Assembly: GCF_015645465.1 (NCBI RefSeq)
Contig: NZ_JADOEL010000002.1
Coordinates: 124,001-188,000 of the forward strand
Origin: Herminiimonas contaminans
Lineage (GTDB): Bacteria > Pseudomonadota > Gammaproteobacteria > Burkholderiales > Burkholderiaceae_D
Direction of reading: 5' to 3'
Length of the DNA stretch: 64,000 nt
The translations under genes were made by a program, and so were the position numbers. Shown here in pieces: positions 20,519 to 28,966 of this stretch. The stretch's first letter is position 1. Each line of letters opens with the position of its first letter. Under the pieces are notes generated by a model that was not told the DNA's origin, searched no databases, and saw only the letters and a list, made by a program, of their open reading frames with translations.

Positions 20519-20533
20519 ACATTAAATTAATGT
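20519..20533. promoter_or_regulatory. 15-nt palindrome, possible operator
   Basis: acattaa-a-ttaatgt is a perfect 7-1-7 dyad in the rfbB/rfaH-like intergenic region. The size and symmetry suit a dimeric DNA-binding regulator. AT-rich sequence makes chance dyads more likely, so this is tentative. Confidence 0.3.
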
Positions 20534-20765
20534 TGGAATTGCCCAGCCCTACTCTGGGTACACGGGATTGCACTATAATTATGGCTAAAATTGACTATGA
20601 GCAACATATTGCCAAAACAATAAGCTCTCGTCGTCATAGGCCATTTTTAATCGAAGTTCGATAAAAATTTGCACATATATACATTCACTCTATCAGCCGA
20701 AATTGTAATATTCGCAAACAAAAGCGACGCTCCGATTTTCACACGACGTATAGTATGTGCATAAA

Positions 20766-20801
20766 GCCGTATTACCGCCTATAAAAAATTTATAATACGG
20801 C
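20766..20801. promoter_or_regulatory. dyad around a possible -10 of the rfaH-like gene
   Basis: Perfect 9-bp inverted repeat gccgtatta (20766-20774) / taatacggc (20793-20801) with a nested tataaa/tttata pair. TATAAT at 20791-20796 would put the transcription start about 35 nt before the ATG at 20840. The dyad could be an operator over the promoter or, if transcribed, a 5' hairpin. Confidence 0.4.
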
Positions 20802-20839
20802 GACATTCAAAGAAATAAAACATAGAGCGAGAGGTTGGG

Positions 20840-21343
20840 ATGAATATGGACTGGTATCTTATCCATACAAAACCAAGACAAGAAAATCGTGCTTTGCAAA
20901 ACCTTGAACAGCAAGGTTATGAGTGCGATTTGCCGACATTGCGAGCCGAAAGATTGCGGCAAGGCATGTTGGAAGTGGCAGATGAGGCATTATTTCCCCG
21001 TTACCTATTTATCCGGCTCGGACAAGGCGATTCTGCCAAGAGCTGGGCCCCGATACGCTCCACCGTCGGCGTCAGCCGCTTGGTAAGCTTTGGCAAGGAG
21101 CCCGCCAAGGTCGCGGAAAGCCTGATTAATTTGCTCCAGGCACAAGAGAACTCAGTCCGAATTGAACCCAAGCGCTTGTATACGGCTGGCGAACGCGTGC
21201 GGCTGACAGAAGGTGCTTTTGCCGGACTCGAAGGCGTTTACCAGATGGCCGATGGCGAACATCGCGCCATGGTGCTCATTGAGTTATTGAGCAAGTCAGT
21301 GACTTTACGCGCCACCACTAACAGCTTGCGAAAAGTCAATTAA
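20840..21343 (+). CDS. rfaH: RfaH-like specialised NusG paralog (transcription antiterminator)
   Basis: A 167-aa protein with an NGN domain (about 1-100, starting WYLIHTKPRQENRALQNLEQ, with FPRYLFIRL) and a C-terminal KOW-type domain (about 112-165, TAGERVRLTEGAFAGLEG). RfaH-type factors are recruited to RNA polymerase at ops DNA and suppress pausing and Rho termination in long operons. Here an ops core lies 131 bp downstream, before the 37-kb polysaccharide operon. The gagagg site 5 nt before the ATG supports the start. It could instead be another NusG subfamily; the ops element favours RfaH-like. Confidence 0.87.
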   Translation: MNMDWYLIHTKPRQENRALQNLEQQGYECDLPTLRAERLRQGMLEVADEALFPRYLFIRLGQGDSAKSWAPIRSTVGVSRLVSFGKEPAKVAESLINLLQAQENSVRIEPKRLYTAGERVRLTEGAFAGLEGVYQMADGEHRAMVLIELLSKSVTLRATTNSLRKVN

Positions 21344-21402
21344 GCCCTTGTCGCTGCTTTACAAAAGGGTTTTCAAAGCTTACCCATTGTGTCAAAATTG
21401 AT

Positions 21403-21431
21403 ACACACTCAGAGGCGTCATTTGAGTGTGT
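21403..21431. repeat. inverted repeat upstream of ops
   Basis: acacactca (21403-21411) and tgagtgtgt (21423-21431) form a perfect 9-bp dyad with an 11-nt spacer. The left arm can also pair in part with tgtgt at 21388-21392, so two mutually exclusive hairpins are possible. A single copy of the right arm with three extra bases (atttgagtgtgt) occurs at 20458-20469. Confidence 0.5.
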
Positions 21432-21473
21432 CACTAGCCACGCCACCAGCGCTTGCCGATCGTAAAACGGCAC

Positions 21474-21484
21474 GGCGGTAGCGT
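21474..21484 (+). promoter_or_regulatory. ops element (RfaH recruitment site)
   Basis: ggcggtagcgt matches the enterobacterial ops core exactly, as I recall it. It sits on the plus strand in the noncoding leader of a long polysaccharide operon and next to an rfaH-like gene. In E. coli, polymerase pauses at ops and the exposed non-template strand recruits RfaH. That this copy works the same way is inference. Confidence 0.8.
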
Positions 21485-21891
21485 GCTTGATTTAGTACAA
21501 AAACAATTAAAGAATCAATCAAAATTCTCCCCCTATCGAAGCCTGCTTTTCACCCCACCCTCATTGCGAGGCCGACGCCTTGTGCAAGCGTCTTTTGCAA
21601 TGTTGACAGTGGTATCATCCTTGGTTTTCTCAATTTGATTCACGTTGCAGCGCTGCAATTCGTACCGAACACGGGCTTACCCGTTAGTCCGAATGTTTTG
21701 ATGCGCTCCGTGCTTGAAATGACAGCCAAGTGCTTGAACGTCCACTTTCCTGAATACCTGAGAGCAAATTATTTCCGCACGATGTGCGTGCGGCGCTCTG
21801 ATTTAATCAGTAAAACTGGCGCAGTGAACAAAGTAGCGCCATTCGGTAGTTTGGGTCTAACCAATCATTGACTTTACAGCTGGGAATAACT

Positions 21892-23187
21892 GTGACCTTA
21901 AAGGATAAAAAAATAGCCATCATTGGCTTAGGATACGTTGGCTTGCCATTAGCAGTTGAATTCGGCAAAACCAGACCCGTTCTGGGCTTCGATATCAATG
22001 AGGGCAGGATACTCGAATTACGTTCCGGCAAAGACAGTACACTGGAAGTGACTCCCGAAGAACTCGTCACAGCCAAACAACTTACTTATAGCAATAAATT
22101 GGAAGCTCTTAGCGACTGTGACATCTTCATCGTCACGGTCCCGACTCCAATTGACAAGGCCAATCGCCCTGACCTGACGCCGCTGATCAAAGCCAGCGAG
22201 ACCGTGGGTAAAGCGATGAAGGCTGGCGCACTCGTAATTTACGAATCGACGGTTTACCCCGGCTGCACAGAAGAGGTATGCGTACCAGTACTGGAAAAGA
22301 CTTCCGGACTTAAATTTAATAGTGATTTCTTCTGCGGATATAGCCCGGAACGTATCAATCCGGGTGACAAGGTCAATACCTTGACCAAAATTCGCAAGAT
22401 CACCAGCGGCTCGACACCGGAAATAGCCAAGGAAGTCGACGCCCTCTATTCAAGCATCATCACGGCCGGAACATTCCCGGCAACCAGTCTTAAGGTCGCT
22501 GAAGCAGCCAAGGTAATCGAGAATACGCAACGTGACCTGAACATCGCCTTGGTCAACGAACTCTCCGTTATCTTCGAACGCCTGGACATAGACACTATCG
22601 AAGTCCTGGAAGCTGCGGGTAGCAAATGGAACTTCCTCCCGTTCCGCCCCGGCATGGTTGGAGGTCACTGTATCGGCGTTGATCCGTATTACCTCACGCA
22701 CAAGGCAGAGGAAGTCGGTTATCACCCGCAAGTCATTCTTGCCGGACGTCGCATCAACGACAACATGGCCCGCTACGCAGCACGCAGCACTATCCGACTC
22801 ATGCTGAAAAACGGCATCGACGTCGCACGCAGCACCGTCGGCGTTCAGGGGATTACCTTCAAGGAAAACTGCCCTGACATTCGTAACAGCAAAATTGCTG
22901 ATCTTGTCCAGGAACTCCAAAACTGGGGCGTCAATGTTGTCGTGAGCGATCCTTGGGCCGATGCCGAAGAAGTATTCCACGAATACGGCATTCGCCTGGG
23001 CACCATAGATGCCGAACATCCGGTCGATTCTTTAATTGTCGCAGTGGGTCACAATGAATTCCGACGCGAAAACGTCGCTGAATTACGCAGCCTCTGTCGT
23101 GGCGACAAGCCAGTACTCGGCGATCTCAAAGCATTATTCGACCGACATGCCAGTGCAGCAGCCGGCTTCACAGTTTTCAGGTTCTAA
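21892..23187 (+). CDS. wbpA: UDP-N-acetyl-D-glucosamine 6-dehydrogenase (WbpA/TviB type)
   Basis: NAD-dependent double oxidation of UDP-GlcNAc to UDP-GlcNAcA. N-terminal Rossmann motif IAIIGLGYVGLPLAVEFG, central domain, and catalytic Cys in GMVGGHCIGVDPYYL. I chose GTG 21892 (431 aa) because ggga lies 8 nt upstream and it starts just before the Rossmann strand; a TTG eight codons earlier is possible. First enzyme of the wbpA-B-D-E-I set. Confidence 0.92.
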   Translation: MTLKDKKIAIIGLGYVGLPLAVEFGKTRPVLGFDINEGRILELRSGKDSTLEVTPEELVTAKQLTYSNKLEALSDCDIFIVTVPTPIDKANRPDLTPLIKASETVGKAMKAGALVIYESTVYPGCTEEVCVPVLEKTSGLKFNSDFFCGYSPERINPGDKVNTLTKIRKITSGSTPEIAKEVDALYSSIITAGTFPATSLKVAEAAKVIENTQRDLNIALVNELSVIFERLDIDTIEVLEAAGSKWNFLPFRPGMVGGHCIGVDPYYLTHKAEEVGYHPQVILAGRRINDNMARYAARSTIRLMLKNGIDVARSTVGVQGITFKENCPDIRNSKIADLVQELQNWGVNVVVSDPWADAEEVFHEYGIRLGTIDAEHPVDSLIVAVGHNEFRRENVAELRSLCRGDKPVLGDLKALFDRHASAAAGFTVFRF

Positions 23188-23197
23188 GGAGAACACG

Positions 23198-24253
23198 ATG
23201 AGAAATTATCCTACCATCACTGATCGCAAGATCCGCATGGCACTCGTCGGCTGCGGCCGCATCGCGGCCAATCATTTCAATGCGATGAAACAACATGCAT
23301 CGAACATTGAAATCGTCGATGTATGCGACGTCAACAGCGATGCGCTCAAGAACGCAGTAGAACTGACCGGTGCCAAAGGCCATCTCAGCCTCACCGAAAT
23401 GTTGAAAACGACTACGGCTGACATCGTCATTCTGACCACTCCAAGTGGCTTGCACCCGGATCAAGCAGTCGAGGTTGCCAAATCGGGACGTCATGTCATG
23501 ACTGAAAAACCAATGGCGACACGCTGGGAAGATGGCTTGCGCATGGTCAAGGCTTGCGACGATGCAGGCGTACGCCTCTTCGTTGTGAAGCAAAATCGTC
23601 GCAATTCGACACTGCAACTCCTTAAACGCGCAGTTGAACAGAAGCGTTTTGGCCGCATACATATGGTCAACATCAACGTCTTCTGGACCCGTCCACAGGA
23701 ATACTACGATGCCGCAAAATGGCGCGGTACCTGGGAGTTCGATGGCGGCGCTTTCATGAATCAGGCCAGCCACTATGTTGACTTGCTGGATTGGCTGATC
23801 GGCCCGGTAGAAAAAATTCAGGCGATGATGAGCACGACCCGTGACATCGAAACTGAAGACACCGGCGTCCTGAACGTCAAATGGCGTAGCGGTGCACTGG
23901 GATCCATGAGCGTGACCATGCTCACCTATCCGCAAAATCTGGAAGGCAGCATCACCATCCTCGGCGAAAAAGGTACCGTACGCGTCGGCGGTGTTGCGGT
24001 AAACGATATACAACTGTGGCAATTCGCAGATGTACAAGACTATGATGCCCAGATTAAAGATGCCAACTACCAGACTACTTCAGTGTATGGCTTTGGCCAT
24101 CCGCTCTACTACAACAATGTAGTAGAAGTCATGCGTGGTGTAGCTGAGCCGGAAACAGACGGACGCGAAGGCCTCAAATCGCTGGAACTGCTGATAGGTG
24201 CCTATCTCGCTGCGCGTGACGGTAAGACTGTGTCGCTCCCACTGGAGTATTGA
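23198..24253 (+). CDS. wbpB: UDP-GlcNAcA 3-dehydrogenase (WbpB/WlbA-like)
   Basis: Gfo/Idh/MocA-fold NAD-dependent oxidoreductase that oxidises C3 of UDP-GlcNAcA. N-terminal [17 protein letters not shown], then [10 protein letters not shown] and EKPMA segments typical of the family. ATG 23198 has an aaggag site; 351 aa. The 3-keto product is the substrate of WbpE downstream. It follows wbpA by 10 nt. Confidence 0.92.
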   Translation: MRNYPTITDRKIRMALVGCGRIAANHFNAMKQHASNIEIVDVCDVNSDALKNAVELTGAKGHLSLTEMLKTTTADIVILTTPSGLHPDQAVEVAKSGRHVMTEKPMATRWEDGLRMVKACDDAGVRLFVVKQNRRNSTLQLLKRAVEQKRFGRIHMVNINVFWTRPQEYYDAAKWRGTWEFDGGAFMNQASHYVDLLDWLIGPVEKIQAMMSTTRDIETEDTGVLNVKWRSGALGSMSVTMLTYPQNLEGSITILGEKGTVRVGGVAVNDIQLWQFADVQDYDAQIKDANYQTTSVYGFGHPLYYNNVVEVMRGVAEPETDGREGLKSLELLIGAYLAARDGKTVSLPLEY

Positions 24254-24255
24254 GC

Positions 24256-24837
24256 ATGGCTGTAACCATTCATCCAAGCGCCATTGTCGATGAAGGCGCA
24301 CAAATCGGTGACGGTAGCCGCGTATGGCATTTTGTCCATGTGTGTGGCGGTGCCCGAATTGGCAAAGGCGTGTCCCTGGGACAAAACGTTTTTGTCGGCA
24401 ACAAGACAGTGATCGGTGACTCCTGCAAAATTCAGAACAATGTCAGCGTGTATGACAATGTGACCCTCGAAGAAGGCGTTTTTTGCGGCCCCAGCATGGT
24501 GTTTACCAACGTATACAACCCACGTTCCTTAATCGAACGCAAAAGCGAATATCGCGACACCTTGGTCAAGAGAGGTGCAACCTTGGGCGCAAACAGCACG
24601 ATCGTTTGTGGCGTCACGATTGGTGAGTTTGGCTTTGTTGGCGCAGGCGCTGTCGTCAACAAGGATGTGCCTGCTTACGCTTTAATGGTGGGCGTACCTG
24701 CTCGACAAATTGGCTGGATGAGTGAATACGGCGAACAAATCGAATTACCACTTTCCGGCGACGGGCAATATATCTGCCCTCACGATGGCTCCACCTATAC
24801 GTTGGAAGGCCAGACTCTTACGAAAGCAAAAGGATGA
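24256..24837 (+). CDS. wbpD: UDP-2-acetamido-3-amino-glucuronate N-acetyltransferase (WbpD/WlbB-like)
   Basis: Left-handed beta-helix acyltransferase with hexapeptide repeats throughout ([27 protein letters not shown] and so on) and a [22 protein letters not shown] end. Acetylates the 3-amino group made by WbpE. ATG 24256 gives 193 aa, a normal size. It overlaps wbpE (ATGA). Confidence 0.92.
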   Translation: MAVTIHPSAIVDEGAQIGDGSRVWHFVHVCGGARIGKGVSLGQNVFVGNKTVIGDSCKIQNNVSVYDNVTLEEGVFCGPSMVFTNVYNPRSLIERKSEYRDTLVKRGATLGANSTIVCGVTIGEFGFVGAGAVVNKDVPAYALMVGVPARQIGWMSEYGEQIELPLSGDGQYICPHDGSTYTLEGQTLTKAKG

Positions 24838-25937
24838 CGATTCCCTTTATCGATCTGAAAACACAATACAAGGCTCTCCAACCTAAAATTCAGCGGCGGA
24901 TCAACCAGGTACTGGAACACGGCCAGTACATCATGGGGCCTGAAGTCAAGGAACTGGAAGAAAAGCTAGCGGCATACACAGGTGCAAAATATTGCATCAC
25001 CGTGGCCTCTGGTACGGAAGCCTTGCTCATCTCCTTAATGGCCCTCGGTATCAAGACCGGAGATGAAATCATCACTACGCCATTCACGTTCGTAGCAACC
25101 GCCGAGGTCATTGTGTTACTCGGTGCCATACCGGTATTCGTGGACGTTGAACCCGATACCGGCAACATCGACGCCAAGCTGATCGAAGCCGCGATTACTC
25201 CGCGAACCAAAGCCATCATGCCTGTCAGCCTGTATGGCCAACCAGCAGACATGGATGAAATCAACGCCATCGCAGCGCGCCACGGCAACATTCCCGTCAT
25301 TGAGGACGCCGCACAAAGTTTCGGCGCCGAATACAAAGGCAAGAAAAGCTGCAACCTCTCCACAATAGGATGCACCAGCTTTTTCCCGAGCAAACCCTTG
25401 GGTTGCTACGGTGATGGCGGAGCCATCTTTACCAATGACGACGCCATTGCTTTAGCCTGCAAGGAAATTCGCGTTCACGGACAAAGTCAGCGCTACGTAC
25501 ACACACGTATTGGTGTTGGTGGGCGCATGGATACGCTCCAATGCGCAATCGTGCTGGCCAAACTGGATCGCTTTGACCACGAAGTAGAACAACGCCTGCT
25601 GATAGGCCAACGCTATAACAAAATTCTGGGTGAAGCAGGTGTCACGACCATCGTTCAACGCTCGGATCGCACCAGCATTTTTGGTCAATACACCGTGCGT
25701 GTTCAAGATCGCACTAATCTGCAAAAATATCTGAACGAATGCGGGGTCCCTACGGCCGTCCATTATCCTGTTCCACTCGACGAACAACCTGCATATCGAG
25801 ACTTATGCAAGGCGGGACACACCCCAGCATCCAAAAAAATTGCTGGTGAAGTAATGAGTCTACCGATGAGCCCAGACCTCACCATTGATGACCAGGACAA
25901 AATTTGTGCGGCTCTTTTGGCCGGGATTAAGCAATGA
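24834..25937 (+). CDS. wbpE: PLP-dependent 3-aminotransferase (WbpE/WlbC-like)
   Basis: DegT/DnrJ/EryC1/StrS fold. PLP lysine in [15 protein letters not shown], substrate loop [16 protein letters not shown], and acidic [11 protein letters not shown]. Converts the 3-keto-uronate to UDP-GlcNAc3NA. 367 aa. Start and stop codons overlap both neighbours (ATGA at 24834 and 25934), a tightly coupled group. Confidence 0.93.
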   Translation: MTIPFIDLKTQYKALQPKIQRRINQVLEHGQYIMGPEVKELEEKLAAYTGAKYCITVASGTEALLISLMALGIKTGDEIITTPFTFVATAEVIVLLGAIPVFVDVEPDTGNIDAKLIEAAITPRTKAIMPVSLYGQPADMDEINAIAARHGNIPVIEDAAQSFGAEYKGKKSCNLSTIGCTSFFPSKPLGCYGDGGAIFTNDDAIALACKEIRVHGQSQRYVHTRIGVGGRMDTLQCAIVLAKLDRFDHEVEQRLLIGQRYNKILGEAGVTTIVQRSDRTSIFGQYTVRVQDRTNLQKYLNECGVPTAVHYPVPLDEQPAYRDLCKAGHTPASKKIAGEVMSLPMSPDLTIDDQDKICAALLAGIKQ

Positions 25938-27031
25938 TCAAAATTGCGACTATCGTCGGTGCACGCCCACAATTCATTAAAGCAGCAGCGGTATCGCGTG
26001 TCGCCAGAGAAAGCTACTCCGGTCAGTTGAGTGAATTCATCATACATACTGGTCAGCATTACGATGAAAACATGTCGCAAGTCTTCTTTGAAGAACTTGA
26101 CATTCCTTGCCCGGAATACAATCTCGAGATCGCTGGTGGCAGCCATGGTGCTATGACGGGGCGCATGCTTTCAGGGATAGAAAAAGTGCTTCTCGACGAA
26201 AAGCCGGATTGGTTGTTGATATACGGCGACACCAATTCGACACTTGCCGGCGCACTTGCCGCTGCCAAGCTGCATATCCCGGTAGCCCATGTAGAAGCTG
26301 GTTTGCGCTCATTCAATATGCGCATGCCAGAAGAAGTCAATCGCATTCTTTCAGACCGTGTATCAAACCTGCTGTTTTGTCCTACGGATATTGCTGTCCG
26401 TAATTTGGCCTCCGAAGGGATTACTCGCGGTGTGCACAACGTAGGTGATGCCATGTATGATGTGGCGCTTTACTATCGCGACAAAGCTCGTCAGAAAAGT
26501 ACCGTACTGCATCGACTCGGGTTGACTAAAGGAGAATTTGCGCTAGCGACCTGCCATCGTGCGGAGAACACGGATGATCCGACGCGTCTTGAGGCTATCT
26601 TGACAGGTTTGGCAACAGTTGCGGAAAGTATGCCGGTAGTGATACCACTACATCCTCGCACGCGAAAGATCATCGAAGAGCGTGAGCTCTCCTCCTGCTT
26701 GAATCGTTTAGTTGTTGTCGATCCCCTTCCATTCCTGGACATGATTGCACTTGAGCAAGCTGCACGTCTCATCCTGACAGATTCAGGCGGGGTTCAAAAG
26801 GAAGCCTTTTTTTATCAGGTACCTTGCATCACTATGCGTGAAGAAACGGAATGGCTGGAGACGGTCGAATCAGGATGGAATTGCCTGGTCGGTGCTGATG
26901 CTGAGTTGATCGCATCGGCGGCAAGCAAGGCAATTCAAGGGGAGCATGGTAGAAAAACAGTGACTCCCTATGGAAACGGCAACGCTGCAGAGAATATATT
27001 GGCGCAATTGGTTCGACAACATGTCGGCTGA
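25934..27031 (+). CDS. wbpI: UDP-2,3-diacetamido-2,3-dideoxyglucuronate 2-epimerase (WbpI/WlbD-like)
   Basis: GT-B fold UDP-GlcNAc 2-epimerase family: VGARPQFIKAAAVSR at the N-terminus, HTGQHYDENMSQVFFEEL, and HVEAGLRSFNMRMPEEVNR. In this context it should invert C2 to give UDP-ManNAc3NAcA rather than act on UDP-GlcNAc. 365 aa. Completes the five-enzyme set. Confidence 0.9.
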   Translation: MIKIATIVGARPQFIKAAAVSRVARESYSGQLSEFIIHTGQHYDENMSQVFFEELDIPCPEYNLEIAGGSHGAMTGRMLSGIEKVLLDEKPDWLLIYGDTNSTLAGALAAAKLHIPVAHVEAGLRSFNMRMPEEVNRILSDRVSNLLFCPTDIAVRNLASEGITRGVHNVGDAMYDVALYYRDKARQKSTVLHRLGLTKGEFALATCHRAENTDDPTRLEAILTGLATVAESMPVVIPLHPRTRKIIEERELSSCLNRLVVVDPLPFLDMIALEQAARLILTDSGGVQKEAFFYQVPCITMREETEWLETVESGWNCLVGADAELIASAASKAIQGEHGRKTVTPYGNGNAAENILAQLVRQHVG

Positions 27032-27065
27032 TTAGAAATTAACGACTGTTATTAAGGAACAAAAC

Positions 27066-28007
27066 ATGAAAGTAGTGGTTACTGGCGGTCTTGGACAAAT
27101 TGGTTCGCATGTGGCTGAAATGCTGTTAGAGCGCGGCGACTCAGTTCTTGTAATCGACAATCTGGCAACAGGTCGGCGTGAACACTTGGCCGACCATCCA
27201 AATCTCAAAATTGTCATCGACACGATTGCTGACAAAGGACTTGTCGACCGCCTTGTAGGCGATTTCAAGCCAGATGCTGTTGTGCATACCGCAGCTTCCT
27301 ACAAGGATCCTGACGATTGGTACAACGACTCCCTGACCAATTGCGTTGGCGGATCAAACATTGTGGACGCTGCCAAGAAGTTCGGCGTCAAGCGCTTTGT
27401 TTATTTTCAAACTGCTCTGTGCTATGGACTTAAGCCTAGCCAGTCGCCGATTCGCCTGGACCATCCACGTAACCCAGGCAGCAGCAGCTACGCAATTTCC
27501 AAGACGACCAATGAGTACTATCTCGAACTGTCCGGCGTCGACTTCGTCACTTTCCGACTGGCAAACGTCGTGGGCCCTCGCAACGTCGCGGGGCCTCTGC
27601 CCATCTTCTATCAGCGCCTGAAAGACGGTAAGCAATGCTTCGTTACCGAAGCTCGCCGCGATTTTGTGTTCGTCAAGGATCTTGCTCGCGTAGTATTGAA
27701 GGCGATCGACGGCGTCGGTCACGGTGCATATCACTTCTCCTCCGGTAAAGATGTGGCGATCCAGGAACTCTACAATGCTGTCGTGAATGCGATGGGTTTC
27801 ACCGGTGAAAAACCACAGGCCGAAGTTAAGGCGCTGGGTCCCGACGACGTGTTTTCCATTTTGCTGGATCCGAGCCGCACTTTCGCTGACTTCGGCGACA
27901 TCGAGTTCACCTCGATGCAAGAAACCGTGTCAGCTGCCATCGACTACTATAAACAGCACGGCACACTTGGTGAGTACACCCACCTGCGCCTGCAAGACAA
28001 GAAGTAA
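27066..28007 (+). CDS. NAD-dependent epimerase/dehydratase (extended SDR), paralog 1
   Basis: Rossmann motif VTGGLGQIGSHVAEML, YKDPDDW motif, and catalytic YAISK in SSSYAISKTTNEYY. The usual Ser/Thr position lies in QTALCYG. 313 aa with an aaggaac ribosome-binding site. It shares the YKDPDDW and FQTAL-YG blocks with the next gene, so the two are paralogs. I recall related SDR enzymes (WbmF/G/H) in the Bordetella O-antigen locus, where diamino-uronic acids are also made. Possibly a C4 or C5 epimerase of a UDP-uronic acid; the substrate is inference. Confidence 0.85.
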   Translation: MKVVVTGGLGQIGSHVAEMLLERGDSVLVIDNLATGRREHLADHPNLKIVIDTIADKGLVDRLVGDFKPDAVVHTAASYKDPDDWYNDSLTNCVGGSNIVDAAKKFGVKRFVYFQTALCYGLKPSQSPIRLDHPRNPGSSSYAISKTTNEYYLELSGVDFVTFRLANVVGPRNVAGPLPIFYQRLKDGKQCFVTEARRDFVFVKDLARVVLKAIDGVGHGAYHFSSGKDVAIQELYNAVVNAMGFTGEKPQAEVKALGPDDVFSILLDPSRTFADFGDIEFTSMQETVSAAIDYYKQHGTLGEYTHLRLQDKK

Positions 28008-28011
28008 AGCC

Positions 28012-28947
28012 ATGCGTATTCTCATTACTGGCGGAGCCGGTTGCCTGGGTTCGAACTTGATCGAGCATTGGTTGCCACAGGGGCATGAAATATATGTCAT
28101 AGACAATTTTGCCACCGGCAAACGGGAAGTTGTGCCTGAAGTTCCCGGCCTGACCGTTAAGGAAGGAAGCATCACCGATCCGGCACTTGTCGAGGCTTGC
28201 TTTCAACAATTCAAACCGGAGCTGGTCGTGCATTCCGCAGCGGCATATAAGGATCCGGATGATTGGGTTGAAGACGCTTGCACCAACGTCATTGGTAGTG
28301 CGTATATTGCCAAGGCTGCCAAGGCTCATGGTGTGAAACGTCTGATCAATTTCCAGACGGCGTTGAGCTACGGCCGACCAAACCAACTGCCGATCCCTGC
28401 AAGCCATCCAAGCGCGCCATTTACCAGCTACGGGATTTCCAAAACGGCAGGCGAACAGTACATGCTCTTATCCGGAATTCCGACGTTGTCGCTGCGGATC
28501 GCAAACGTTACCGGCCCTCGCCTCGCTATCGGCCCAATCCCGACGTTTTATAAACGACTGAAGGCGGGGCAAAGCTGCTTCTGCTCGGATACTGCGCGTG
28601 ACTTCTTGGATATGTCCGACTTTCTGGCGTTTATGGACTTGGCCATCAGCGAAAATGCACCTACAGGCGTGTTCAACGTTTCCAGTGGCGAAGCTCACAC
28701 GATCAAGGAAATTTTCGACATTGTGACGGACTACCTCGGCCTTGGCCGTCAGGAAGTACCAATCACTCCACCAGCAGCTGATGACGTCCCAGTCGTCGCG
28801 CTCGACTCGAACGAAACGCTCAAAGCCTTTGGCTGGAAGCCTAAGATCGGCTTCGTCGAAACAGTGAAACGCCAGATGGCTTGGTATGATCAATACGGCA
28901 TCACAGATGTGTATTCGCATCTTAAGGCCCCTACGACATCCAAGTGA
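28012..28947 (+). CDS. NAD-dependent epimerase/dehydratase (extended SDR), paralog 2
   Basis: ITGGAGCLGSNLIEHWL Rossmann motif, YKDPDDW block, FQTALSYG, and catalytic YGISK in TSYGISKTAGEQY. 311 aa, starting 4 nt after paralog 1. The two proteins align along their length by eye but have diverged clearly, so the duplication is old. They may act as a pair or on successive intermediates. Confidence 0.85.
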   Translation: MRILITGGAGCLGSNLIEHWLPQGHEIYVIDNFATGKREVVPEVPGLTVKEGSITDPALVEACFQQFKPELVVHSAAAYKDPDDWVEDACTNVIGSAYIAKAAKAHGVKRLINFQTALSYGRPNQLPIPASHPSAPFTSYGISKTAGEQYMLLSGIPTLSLRIANVTGPRLAIGPIPTFYKRLKAGQSCFCSDTARDFLDMSDFLAFMDLAISENAPTGVFNVSSGEAHTIKEIFDIVTDYLGLGRQEVPITPPAADDVPVVALDSNETLKAFGWKPKIGFVETVKRQMAWYDQYGITDVYSHLKAPTTSK

Positions 28948-28966
28948 TGCATGTGGAGATATGTAA

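Larger units (their letters stand above)
20425..20839. other. divergent regulatory region between rfbB and the rfaH-like gene
   Basis: A 415-bp AT-rich noncoding stretch holding promoters for both directions. Visible elements: a tgagtgtgt copy at 20461-20469, a 15-nt palindrome acattaaattaatgt (20519-20533), a TATAAT at 20574-20579, and a 9-bp dyad around a TATAAT at 20791-20796. No consensus -35/-10 pair could be assigned with confidence. Short open frames here have no coding character. Confidence 0.5.
21344..21891 (+). other. long untranslated leader of the polysaccharide operon
   Basis: 548 bp without a convincing gene between the RfaH-like gene and wbpA. It contains the inverted repeat 21403-21431 and the ops element 21474-21484, then about 400 bp with no recognised element. 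Two short open frames (61 and 78 codons) lack ribosome-binding sites and coding character. The layout resembles JUMPstart/ops leaders of enterobacterial capsule and O-antigen operons. Confidence 0.6.

Noticed and set aside
20516-20521. TTGACA as a -35 box for the rfaH-like gene
   Set aside because: No acceptable -10 at 16-18 nt; the nearest TATAAT is too far away.
20464-20664. 66-codon frame in the rfbB/rfaH intergenic region
   Set aside because: It runs through the palindrome and promoter-like sequence, lacks an RBS, and its translation looks random.
21603-21608. TTGACA in the leader as an internal promoter
   Set aside because: No -10 hexamer at normal spacing and no sigma-54 pattern with the required GG/GC.
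21453-21638. 61-codon frame in the operon leader, starting in front of ops
   Set aside because: No ribosome-binding site and no coding character. The ops element lies inside it, which suits untranslated leader better.
21635-21871. 78-codon frame just before wbpA
   Set aside because: No ribosome-binding site and no recognisable protein; probably leader.
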